Below, one piece after another: positions 41,176-51,136 of a stretch of 64,000 nt of DNA. The stretch covers positions 51,665,885-51,729,884 of the forward strand of contig CAIIXF020000001.1 in assembly GCA_903813345.2 (NCBI GenBank), read 5' to 3'. The translations under genes were made by a program, and so were the position numbers. The stretch is from Owenia fusiformis. Taxonomy: Eukaryota > Annelida > Polychaeta > Sabellida > Oweniidae. The first letter of the stretch is position 1, and every line of letters begins with the position of its first letter. Below the pieces are notes generated by a model, which did not search any database, was not told the origin of the DNA, and saw only the letters and a program-made list of their open reading frames with translations.

Positions 41176-41814
41176 TAACATTGCTGCTTGCTAAAAGCCA
41201 TGGTTTGCCGTTGACTAACATGTTCACCTACACTGCTTTGTGCATTCCTTGGAAAAGGGACCAAGATTCACGAAAAGTCGTATCGGAATTGATAAATGGG
41301 GACAGGGTGCACGTTTATACCAATGGCGTACCGTCATATATGCATAAATAAAACGCCATGCTAACATTTAGAATAAAGTTGACTTTTGATTTTGAGTTCC
41401 CCGGTCACACTTTAAAAATGGAAAAAGCGGTTGCCCTAGAAGGCTTAAAATGCAATCTCATTTTAAAATTTTCTTGAGGAGACAACCCCTCCCCCGAAGC
41501 TTGTTTGCTTCGCTCACTCGTAGCGTACGCTCACAAAAATCCCCACGCTACTGTATACGTTGTTATACGTTGTAAACATTATTCAAATGCGATGGCCTAC
41601 CTGTATCCGATCATGCATTAGCACGTGACATAATTTTATCATTGAACAACTAACTAGTCTTGAACAGTACTTTCACTCCATGTAGCGTTAGGTTAACGAA
41701 TAAGTTCCTCGGAGAGACGTTGACCACATTTGTTTCAATCTGTTAAGCATAGTAACTACCCGGCTTCGTCCTGAATTTTTCAATTTTCCAATTTTCTTTG
41801 ATTTTGTATTTTCA

Positions 41815-41930
41815 GAGTTTCAATGTTTATTATGGTAACATGATGTATGTGTTTCCAGTCACGTGATTAATAACGTCACATAACATTTGTATATTTTACT
41901 TATGACGTGTATTTAACATATGAGTAAACA
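41815..41930. repeat. Dispersed repeat, copy 3 of 3
   Basis: Has CAATGTTTATTATGGTAACA, GTTTCCAGTCACGTGATTAA and TTATGACGT in the same order as the copies near 38.1 and 40.5 kb. Confidence 0.55.
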
Positions 41931-42132
41931 TATTTAACATATGGGTGACGTAAATCGTATAACATGTTGTGTCCATGGATACCTTGAAAGTTTTACCTTG
42001 AAATTTTATTTTAGGCAATAGGTTTTTTGTTCTGTTGTTTATGTAAGGCATTTATTCAAATCATCACCCTTCCTAAATTCGTCTCTATATTACGAGGCTT
42101 AATGTTAATTTAATGTCCGCCAATGTTCTTAT

Positions 42133-42837
42133 TAGGTCAACAGCTGAGCAAGTTTAAAAAAATAAGTTTGTCCCCTAAGTTTCTCACTAGATTCATATAG
42201 AGCAAGGTCTTGAGCTTATTTTGAGCTTGGGTTCTCGGTCCTAGCCCCGGCAACGAATGTGAAAATTGGTCCTATAGGTGGCGCCCCCTACAATTTGACC
42301 CCAAATTTAAAACTAATTATTGTTTTCTTAACTCAAACATAAAGACATTTAATATAGCTTAAATTAATCAATGGTACATTAAATTATGCAATAAAATTTT
42401 TGTCAGTGTCTGAAAATCATAATTTATGGAGAAATAATGGATTGACCCCTTAAAACGCCCCCTATTTTAAAGGGGTTACTTAAGTTAACTTCCGTAACTT
42501 CTGTATTATTCAGGCTTTGGGCTTAAAAATATTCCTGAATATGTACAATAATGCTGTTGAGAGACTGGAGTAATCCTGTGTTCATAGCTTTTTTACTTTT
42601 TGAGAAAAAAAATAAAACGTATTTGCATTTAATTTGGTTTCATATCATTTCCAGATGAACCATCTTCTGTACTATCTCATTTATATTCCACACCTTATGC
42701 CCATGCATAGTATTAATAGTTTTCTTTCATTTTAGACCAATATAGATGACTGTAGTTCTTAAAAAAAATAAATAAAAAAATAAAATTTAGCAGAAATAAT
42801 TGATTTACCCCTTAAAATACCCCCTATTTTAAAGGGG
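42133..42837 (+). repeat. Left terminal inverted repeat of the 7.9-kb transposon
   Basis: Pairs with 49324-50026 over its whole length with few differences. It contains a sub-repeat, ACCCCTTAAAA..CCCCCTATTTTAAAGGGG, at about 42445 and again at the inner edge (about 42808-42837). CCCTATTTTAAAGGGG is itself partly palindromic. Confidence 0.95.
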
Positions 42838-43362
42838 ATATGTATACTAGCTCAGGTAACTTATGTTTCATTCAAGATTTGGGCTTGAAGATATCCTTGA
42901 ATTTGTAGAATTGTGTGTTTGTGTTGAGATTATAGTTAGCCTATGCTCATAGTTTTATCACTTTTTAAGAAAAAGTAACATGAAATGTTTTTGCATTGGA
43001 AGCTGAAAATATTTGGCAATGAATGTTTTATTATGCTGGTATTTATAATGGTGAGTTCAATATTAATAAGACAGAGATATTATGCATTTCCTGCTGTTCA
43101 CATTTGTTTATTTTGATTTCAATATAGCCTGTTTCATCAAATAAACCACTGTTATTCACACATATTATTATAGTAAAACATATATGATCTAAACATAGGT
43201 TTTAACATAGGTTCTTACATGTATATATAATATATATATTTACATATATTCATAAACATATTTTACTCATACAAGTGTTTCTCTTTATAGATTTACATCA
43301 TATCTAATATCAGTGGATGGTTCTTTTAAAAATTATACATACAGTATCTTAATGACATCAGA

Positions 43363-46300
43363 TTAATCAGTTATTGCATTACTTACAACACTTTCTAAAA
43401 GCTTGTTTAGAGGGTTATTACATTTACCGCTCCCCTTGCACTTACAAAACATGCAACAATGAATATTGTTCAGTTTACATATGCACCGTTTTGTACCACA
43501 TTTACTACAATTACAAGGCAAAATGAGATCATCAGGTGATATACAGAATATTCTGTGTGGTAAGATCATCTCATTTTCAAGAACGAAGCCATATTCCAAT
43601 GGGTCAAGCTGAGTATTTGATAAAATATGTATTTGCATATGAGTCGCAAAAAAGGATCTTAACAAATGGTATTTCAGTGATGAGCTGGTTGGAGGGAGAT
43701 CACTTATTGAGGTAGATTTGGATTGGCAGTATTGTTTAAATCTGAGAGAATCCATTGTAGTTGTTGATTCAGAATTTGGTTTTAATACTTTCACTAAGAA
43801 TTCCTCCGCATTACTAAACATTTGCTCTTTTGTTAGAGTGCCAGAGTCAGTGCCAAATTCTTTTATTAGGGAGGTATCCTGCTTTAAAGCTGACTTTTTT
43901 GTTCCAACTTTGCTGGTAATGTCACACCCTGTAAGTGCATGTAAAGCTGGCAATGTCTTGCACTTTTCAGATCCTATGTTATTGGCAATTAAATGAACTG
44001 GTATATAACGAGTAGTGTTCCCTATGCCAGCCTTAGTCCACAGATTTGACAGTCCATGGCTGTGTAAAATCCGCCAATAATGAATGGCAAGCACTAAAAC
44101 ATCTGTGTCATTAGACAATATTATAATTCTTTTGCAGCCATTGCATACAGAATTTAGTGCATGTTGCACAATTCTAAAATCTGCTTCTTCGTAATTTGAG
44201 TCTAAATCCGGTTTATATTCTCTACTATCTTTGATCCCTATGGAAGGCTGTTTAGCTTTCCCTATTGTGCCACCAAAAATGAATTCAATATTCGGGTAGC
44301 TCTTTGTTTGTTCCATTGCATGGTCTCTTAGAAATGTTTGTAGCCTTCCTTTATTATTTCCATTGGGCCAAAATGTGTCAAAATCAACTGGTAATTGCGT
44401 CTCGCCTGTAATTTCATTTAAGGCTATTGTTTTTTTTGAACTCCTTCGGGTTCTCTCTGAATCCTTGACTGACCCCTCGAGGTAGGAGTCAAATACAAAG
44501 TGTATTTGTTTTGCGTATTGGCAGGAATTAATCACATGTGAAAAGAAACTATTGCCGAGATCTTTAAATGTTTTTAAATGAACGGTGCGAAGTTTTCTCA
44601 CATTTGCCATCACATCTACCACATATCCAATGTTGCACGTTTTATCTTCTTGTTGTGGAGTTGAATGATCGCTTGGTTTTAAATGTTTTTCCAACTCAGT
44701 GGTTAGTTCTGATTTCACTGGCTTTTTCATAAGATCATCGGAGTCATATAAGATGTTTGATTTTGTCATATCATATTTCAATAACTTTTCTATGTCATAA
44801 TTTCGAACTCTTGCTAAATCGATTATTCTTTGTGCTTCTGTTTCTTCTTTTTTCACCATTTTCTTAGACGTTACTGCTGTATTAGTTCTTTTTTCATTTA
44901 AATTCTTAAAAGTTTTCAGGTTTACTTTCTTGATTGGGTCACATATTCTTTCTGACTTTGCTTTGAATCTTGAGTCTCTGAAATCTATGTATCCATGTAG
45001 TCCTATTGTAGATTCATTCAACAATTGTATTTTGATATCATCGGGGACTTTCTGTTGTGTTAATATATTATGCAAGTCAGTATGATCTTTAGACCGGTCA
45101 AATGGATTATCGTGTGAGATTATATAGTCTACAATGTTACCTACACGTTCTTCAAGAGTGTCAGTGTATGACCTTTTATATTCCCCATGCAATCTCAGGT
45201 CATCTTTGATGCCTTCATCAGATTTCACAGTGTCACTTATTTCACTGAAAAGGTGGCTCACTGCCATCATTTCATGATGTATGAGCTCCCATCTGGCTAC
45301 AAAAGATTTTATTTGTGTGCTTCCTATAATACCAGAACTGCTTTTTTGAGAACGGTTGATAGTTTGCTCTAATGCCATGTCCGTGCCAACAACATTAAAT
45401 GAGCCATTATTACGCTTGACACCAAAGTCACCATTTCTAAATCTTTCTAGAGTTTCTGGGGATGTCTTATCAAGTTGTCTCATGTCCTCCAGATAAACTG
45501 ATCCCCATCTCAAGTAGTTGGTGCAGTCAAATGCTCTGAACAAGGGGAGGCAAGATTGGACACATTGCAGGTGAAGTTCAAAATCAGCTGTTCTGTCTGC
45601 CCTTATTGTATCTTTAAGCAACTGAACCATCTCAATAAAGCGACTCCAATAGGCCCAAGTTTCATTCTGTTGCTTAGATGTGTCATTAAACTCTCTAAAG
45701 TCATGTAACAAATTGTCAGCTTGATCACAAAATCTTTGTAAAATATCTGAACTTTCATCAGACTTTGTAAAGAGTGATTGTTTTAGATCATTAAGTAGGT
45801 CTAATTCAGACTGATATTTTTCCCTTCCTTTTATTCTGAAAAATTCCCTCCACCTCAGACGGTCCATTGCTTCACACAACATGTAAATGCCATATACTGA
45901 ACGCTTATAATTACTTCCACTAAGTATTGAATCCACTACATTTGGGCCAAATATGTTTGTTTCAGATAATATACCTTCTGCACCACTATTCCGAAGGTAT
46001 TTTCCAATACAACCTAGCAGCACCTTGATGAAGTGAAATGGACCTAGGCAAAGAATCAAATTTTTAAACTCATCTGGCCTTGAAAGTTGAATTTCTTTAG
46101 CAATATGATATACACCCTCATCACTTGTAACAGCTAGTTGTCTCTGTTCAGGAAGCTGATCTAATATATCTATAAACAATTTCATGGCAGTATAAACTGT
46201 TTGATAATCAGTGACTGGATATGGTAGTACTGGAACAAACCCTGTGACTTTCTGAACAATATCTGGAGTAGAGAATACAGAATTAAATGCACTCCATGAT

Positions 46301-47625
46301 GGAGTTTGTTGATTTTCACTTTTTGACTTTACTTTATCATCTTCAAATTCTAAGCGACTAATGGTCCATGCTAGTTCAGTCTTATCTATACTTGACCGTT
46401 TTTGCTCTGACATGGCATAAAGTTCATCTGACACTTCATAGGTTTCTGGAATATTTGGCTTTACAGATGGTTTGTTGAAGTCTTTCAGATTTTGGCATGG
46501 AAGCTGTGTTTTGTTGAAAGAACGTTGATCAGTTTCTATATTGGTTTCACTCATTTTTGGCTTTTTATTGTCAATTGACTCATCTTTCTTTTGAAAAAGA
46601 ACGATAACTGTATCATGGGTTGAGTCTTTTCCTGTGAGATTGGCCTCATTGTGATCAAAATTATCAAATGCACCTTGTACATGTGATTTGTTATTAAAAT
46701 GACTTGGTATAGGAATATGGTTTTTATGACTCTCAATAGTGTAGGACCCTAAGTTATTATGAAATCTTGAAAGCTCATCAGAGCCTATCCCTAATCCAAA
46801 ATGATTTAAAGTTGATATAAGTGACCTACTTTTACATTTTTCATGCACTGCCTGTGCTAACATAACATGGAGCGGTGTTTTCTTTCGACCACTATGCAGC
46901 ATATAATACATGATTTGAAACAATGCAAGAATTTTCCTCTTTTTCTGAGAGCACTTTCTGTTTTCTGAAACATCTTCATGATCACAATTGTCATCATCAC
47001 TACTGTCATTATCATCATCATTATCATCATCAATACTACTTTCTAATTCGTCTCTGCTTATATTAAATAAGGTGGAAAAAAATTCAATGAGAGGTTCAGG
47101 TAGTGAAATATTGTTCCATGATTTTGATAGGTCATTAGCATCCATAAAGCTATCTTCCAATCCAAAATCCTGCATTTTGATTGATTCTCTGATTTCCTTG
47201 GCAACATCAGATATTGGATTTGAAGATTCAACATGATTAACTAGTTGTTCTGATTTTAATTTTGCTTTCATATACACTTTTGTAACATTTTTTCCAACTC
47301 TGGAAAACGATATTGAGTTACCAAATCTGTTGATTAGGAATAGTTTCATTTGATAATTTGTAAATGTGAATGTACCATCTGACAGGATATTAGCGTTTTG
47401 ACTTAGATCCCCTAATGAAAAACATTTACCATCATCAAGTTCCTTGTCAATTTTTTGAATTACTTTGTTGAATATGCCAACCTTCTTGTGACTTTTTGCT
47501 GTCTTAGACACAGAGCGTTCATATTTTATTAGATATGATCTGATACACCCTTTATGACAATATAAGTCTGCACCGAAAACCCCAGCTGTGTCTTCTATGT
47601 TCGAACAACGTGTGAACACCTCATC
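43363..47625 (-). CDS. Transposon protein, exon 2 (XPG/FEN-like nuclease and Cys-rich tail)
   Basis: Second exon, 1420 codons before the stop. It starts at acceptor TTTCAG with DEVFTRCSNIEDTAGVFGAD and YHKGC-type residues (LYCHKGC), continuing the zinc-binding start from exon 1. An acidic Asp/Asn run (minus strand of about 46985-47040) and a long central region without recognised motifs follow. In the C-terminal third, HFVFDSYLEGS, FDTFWPNGNNKGRLQTFLRD, EEADFRIVQHAL, IIILSNDTDVLVLA and LPALHALTGCDITSK look like a FEN/XPG-type or PIN-like nuclease core, with acidic residues at the expected strands. The end has about 12 cysteines (CNCSKCGTKRCICK, CCMFCKCKGSGKC), probably zinc-binding. It belongs to a multicopy invertebrate family that I associate with Academ transposons; there is no classic DDE signature that I can place. 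A start at GTG 47619 is not real, because the exon continues upstream to the acceptor. Confidence 0.8.
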   Translation of the reverse strand, partial: DEVFTRCSNIEDTAGVFGADLYCHKGCIRSYLIKYERSVSKTAKSHKKVGIFNKVIQKIDKELDDGKCFSLGDLSQNANILSDGTFTFTNYQMKLFLINRFGNSISFSRVGKNVTKVYMKAKLKSEQLVNHVESSNPISDVAKEIRESIKMQDFGLEDSFMDANDLSKSWNNISLPEPLIEFFSTLFNISRDELESSIDDDNDDDNDSSDDDNCDHEDVSENRKCSQKKRKILALFQIMYYMLHSGRKKTPLHVMLAQAVHEKCKSRSLISTLNHFGLGIGSDELSRFHNNLGSYTIESHKNHIPIPSHFNNKSHVQGAFDNFDHNEANLTGKDSTHDTVIVLFQKKDESIDNKKPKMSETNIETDQRSFNKTQLPCQNLKDFNKPSVKPNIPETYEVSDELYAMSEQKRSSIDKTELAWTISRLEFEDDKVKSKSENQQTPSWSAFNSVFSTPDIVQKVTGFVPVLPYPVTDYQTVYTAMKLFIDILDQLPEQRQLAVTSDEGVYHIAKEIQLSRPDEFKNLILCLGPFHFIKVLLGCIGKYLRNSGAEGILSETNIFGPNVVDSILSGSNYKRSVYGIYMLCEAMDRLRWREFFRIKGREKYQSELDLLNDLKQSLFTKSDESSDILQRFCDQADNLLHDFREFNDTSKQQNETWAYWSRFIEMVQLLKDTIRADRTADFELHLQCVQSCLPLFRAFDCTNYLRWGSVYLEDMRQLDKTSPETLERFRNGDFGVKRNNGSFNVVGTDMALEQTINRSQKSSSGIIGSTQIKSFVARWELIHHEMMAVSHLFSEISDTVKSDEGIKDDLRLHGEYKRSYTDTLEERVGNIVDYIISHDNPFDRSKDHTDLHNILTQQKVPDDIKIQLLNESTIGLHGYIDFRDSRFKAKSERICDPIKKVNLKTFKNLNEKRTNTAVTSKKMVKKEETEAQRIIDLARVRNYDIEKLLKYDMTKSNILYDSDDLMKKPVKSELTTELEKHLKPSDHSTPQQEDKTCNIGYVVDVMANVRKLRTVHLKTFKDLGNSFFSHVINSCQYAKQIHFVFDSYLEGSVKDSERTRRSSKKTIALNEITGETQLPVDFDTFWPNGNNKGRLQTFLRDHAMEQTKSYPNIEFIFGGTIGKAKQPSIGIKDSREYKPDLDSNYEEADFRIVQHALNSVCNGCKRIIILSNDTDVLVLAIHYWRILHSHGLSNLWTKAGIGNTTRYIPVHLIANNIGSEKCKTLPALHALTGCDITSKVGTKKSALKQDTSLIKEFGTDSGTLTKEQMFSNAEEFLVKVLKPNSESTTTMDSLRFKQYCQSKSTSISDLPPTSSSLKYHLLRSFFATHMQIHILSNTQLDPLEYGFVLENEMILPHRIFCISPDDLILPCNCSKCGTKRCICKLNNIHCCMFCKCKGSGKCNNPLNKLLESVVSNAITD

Positions 47626-47889
47626 CTGAAATGTACATATTTAATGTAAAATGAGCAAGAAAAGGTGGCATGATATAAATAAGTAATTATACAGGGTGTC
47701 ACATGTCATTTCAAAGTGTAAGTACTGTATGAAGGAGTCCTGATAAACCCGACAAAAACATTTGGCACTTGGCAGGCTGGTTTTTAATTTCTATAAAATA
47801 TTAATCTTTTCTGTAAACATAAACCTATGTACAAAAATGAATGAAATTGTTATTAAATTCTTGACAATAAAGCAATAAATCTTAATAAC
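47626..47889 (-). other. Intron of the transposon gene
   Basis: 264-bp phase-0 intron, donor GTTATT after ...AVFFQ and acceptor ACATTTCAG before DEVFTRC. The join gives a continuous frame with the YHKGC-type motif spanning the family's usual spacing. Confidence 0.75.
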
Positions 47890-48375
47890 CTGAAAAAATA
47901 CAGCAGCACTCAGGAATGAAGATGCTCGTCTTTCTTCTGAAATTCGAAATTTCTCGTATTTACCATGGTGTTTTTTAGTGCCACATATCACACATTTTTG
48001 GTCATATATTTCAGGCCCTTTAGGGATCTGCTGACAATGAGAGATCGAAGATCTAAGTCGTTGTCGTTTTCTTGGACTCTCATCTTGGCTGGGTAATGTC
48101 TCCAATTGTTTCTTCTGGATATTTCTAAGTTTTGTAGTATTTGTATATTGTTTGTAACAATTGTTAGACATGTGATACACGAAGCTATTTGTATCAACAT
48201 GGTTCAACCTATCACTCACATCATCACATCGAATTTGAGCAGACTCAATAATCCGCTCTCTTCCATTTTTAGTACTAGTTACTGTATTGGAATCATCTTT
48301 TTGACAAATGATACATTTTCTCTCATCGACTGAAGCAGCTGCTGATTCTATAACGTCAATGCTTGAAAAATCCAT
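47890..48375 (-). CDS. Transposon protein, exon 1 (N-terminal zinc-binding segment)
   Basis: 162 codons from ATG 48375 (MDFSSIDVIESAAAS) to the donor after AVFFQ. It contains CIICQK, a second pair CVICGTKKHHGKYEK and a YHMSNNCYKQY segment, a C..C/H..C layout typical of the start of this transposon protein family. A basic stretch, SPRKRQRLRS, could be a nuclear localisation signal. An in-frame extension upstream to 48495 exists, but it is proline/low-complexity and crosses TTTCCAG just before the ATG, so a further non-coding exon upstream is more likely. Confidence 0.7.
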
Positions 48376-49323
48376 ACTGGAAATCAATTGACACAAAGTA
48401 ATGATAAACATTGGAATTCTCTTGAAACCTTGCAACAAGAATGTGAAGCAGATGGGGGAGGGGGGGGGGGGTTTCAGAGACTTGAAGCAAGACAATAATC
48501 AGTCAGTTCAATTCATAAATCAAATATACACTTTTACACAAATGTAAATGAACTAAGACTAATTCAGTTTATATTAAGTTACTTTCTAAATCGATAAGAG
48601 TACCCTACTGTAGTTATTTGAAGACCATTCAACTTTTACCCACCTTTTATTCACACAATGACTGGAGGAAGAAACTCAGATAAAAGATTTCAGATTTAGC
48701 ATTCCAAAATGAAAATTTTTCCCACATGGAACTTTTCACACCTCCAATTTGAAGAGCTTTTCTTGCTGAAGAGCTTTTGAAGAGCTGAATGCATGGAATT
48801 GCTGAAAACCTAGTACTAGTATTCTGATATTTTGAAAGAATGAAATCTATACAGATGAGTCTGAAATTTGAAAGTATAATATTATTATGCACATTATAAT
48901 AAGAAATATAAAATACATTAAAATGAATATATTATAACACATTGAAATAATATAAAACACCTTTCTCTAGTGAACAACTGTATCTAGTGAACACCCCTTC
49001 TCGGAACATACCCCATTGACATCTGTATAAAATCGCTTTTCTGTTGTGAGCACATTATTACAATGAACATGTTTTTATGGCTCTATAGGTGTAATTTGCT
49101 GTATACAGGTTCTACTGTAAATGCAAATATGTTCATTTCCATTTCCATATGTTCATTTTCACGTTCAAATCCTTCCTGAAAGAGTGTGCATGAGATTTTC
49201 ACAGTTTGACACAAATATAAGTCTATATATTCAGATATATTTTCAAGGCGGGGTGATGATAAGTGGAAAAAAGATGGTTTATCTGGAAATAAATACAAAA
49301 GTTACGGAAGTTAACTTAAGTAA

Positions 49324-50026
49324 CCCCTTTAAAATAGGGGGTATCTTAAGGGGTAAATCAATTATTTCTGCTAAATTTTTTTTTTATTTATTTTTTTTAA
49401 GAACTACAGTCATCTATATTGGTCTAAAATGAAAGAAAACTATTAATACTATGCATGGGCATAAGGTGTGGAATATAAATTAGATAGTACAGAAGATGGT
49501 TCATCTGGAAATGAAATGAAACCAAATTAAATGCAAATACGTTTTATTTTTTTTCTCAAAAAGTAAAAAAGCTATGAACACAGGATTACTTCAGTCTCTC
49601 AACAGCATTATTGTACATATTCAGGAATATTTTTAAGCCCAAAGCCTGAATAATACAAAAGTTACGGAAGTTAACTTAAGTAACCCCTTTAAAATAGGGG
49701 GCGTTTTAAGGGGTTAATCCATTATTTCTCCATAAATTATGATTTTCAGACACTGACAAAAATTTTATTGCATAATTTAATGTACCATTGATTAATTTAA
49801 GCTATATTAGATGTCTTTATGTTTGAGTTAAGAAAACAATAATTAGTTTTAAATTTGGGGTCAAATTGTAGGGGGCGCCACCTATAGGACCAATTTTCAC
49901 ATTCGTTGCCGGGGCTAGGACCGAGAACCCAAGCTCAAAATAAGCCCAAGACCTTGATCTATATGAATCCGGTGAGAAACTTAGGGGACAAACTTATTTT
50001 TTAAAACTTGCTCAGCTGTTGACCTA
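49324..50026 (-). repeat. Right terminal inverted repeat of the 7.9-kb transposon
   Basis: Reverse complement of 42133-42837, ending GCTCAGCTGTTGACCTA. It also carries the two copies of the CCCCTTTAAAATAGGGGG sub-repeat, at about 49324 and 49683. Confidence 0.95.
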
Positions 50027-50029
50027 TAT

Positions 50030-51084
50030 CCTGCAAATCTTATACTCAGGACTTTTCAACTTTATTATGACTTTTGCTTTTTAAAATGAAAAAAATATTT
50101 TTACGGATGCTAGTAAAGAAAGTTACTTTGAATATATATTAATTTCATTTTCAACTCTTCTGATTTTTCGTTGTTACACTTTTCGAAATCATATAAGTAA
50201 TCTACATGAAAACAGGCAGTGAGAAAATAAATAGTAAAAAACATTGAGTAAGGTGTATGAAAAATCTAAAGTTAAGATTACTGTACAGACTAGAGTTTAA
50301 AGGGAATTTTGTAATACCCTGCCATGTTATGTCCACCTGGTGGCGAAACTGGTAACTACCTACTCGCATCTGTGTACTTCTTGAGATCGATTTTTTTCTT
50401 TTCGAAAATGATGTTGCCATCACAGCGCAGAGATGTCCGCGCTGGTAAATTTGCATGATATGACTTGATAATCATTTTATCAACAAGAAAAATATGTTTC
50501 GAACATTTTAAAAATAAACCATTCTTTCACTTTGAATATTTCAACTCCGGATATAGAATAAATAGTATTATGAAATTCGACAGCACATTAAAAAGAAGCA
50601 TTCTACAAAAGGAAAATACAGATGAACAGCCAAGATAATGTGATCTATTCTAGCAACATCATTTTACGAAATGAAACATAATATTAACAATTTCTTGGGA
50701 ATTCCGCTTTATTTGAGAAAATTGGACCAAACACTATGAATTAATTAATAATCTGAAGAGATGTCTTTTATGAACACCAAAAATAAAGGTCACGTGGTGA
50801 TCATAAACCCAAGCCTCGCAAAATATTTTTTATTCTTATTAAGATATACTTCTTCCTTAATTTATTTTAGGGGCTGTACGTCAATATGTTTAGGTTACCC
50901 TTTCAACAATCATTTGATTAGGCATGGTCACATTCTCCCATCTGATTAACATTTGTTTCACTATTTTACTATTGTAAACTAGATAAGTTATGCTAACATG
51001 TAACTCAAAATTCTATACAGTCTAAGTAAGATTTGAAAACAACATTTGGAGCATTAATTACAAACGAAACAACACGATCGAGAT
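50030..51084. other. Upstream region of the kringle-receptor gene
   Basis: AT-rich and non-coding. It should contain the promoter of the gene starting at 51085, but no clear TATA box or other element could be identified. Confidence 0.4.
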
Positions 51085-51136
51085 ATGGAGGGCGTTACAT
51101 ATATGTTTGCATCCTTTTTGGTCATCTCTTTATCAG
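51085..51136 (+). CDS. Kringle receptor exon 1, signal peptide
   Basis: MEGVTYMFASFLVISLS, 17 codons plus one base, then donor GTAGGG. The hydrophobic stretch fits a signal peptide. The phase-1 end matches the kringle 1 exon. This exon was too short for ORF finding and was found by phase and context, so the start is likely but unproven. Confidence 0.75.

Larger units (their letters stand above)
42133..50026 (-). mobile_element. Autonomous 7.9-kb DNA transposon, probably Academ superfamily
   Basis: Bounded by near-identical inverted repeats of about 705 bp. The ends are TAGGTCAACAGCTGAGCAAG and its reverse complement, flanked by TAT at 42130-42132 and 50027-50029, consistent with a 3-bp target duplication. 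It carries one spliced minus-strand gene (exons 48375-47890 and 47625-43363) with no frame break. The 3-bp duplication, a protein of about 1580 aa, an XPG/FEN-like nuclease region and a Cys-rich C-terminus together match what I recall of Academ elements (AcademX type). The superfamily name is from memory and less certain than the element itself. High arm identity and an intact gene suggest a recent insertion. Confidence 0.85.

Noticed and set aside
43718-43996. Plus-strand frame opposite the transposon gene
   Set aside because: It overlaps the conserved HALTGCD/nuclease region on the other strand; a shadow.
47617-47619. Start of the long transposon frame at 47619
   Set aside because: The codon is GTG and lies two codons inside an exon that begins at an AG acceptor; the real start is in the upstream exon.
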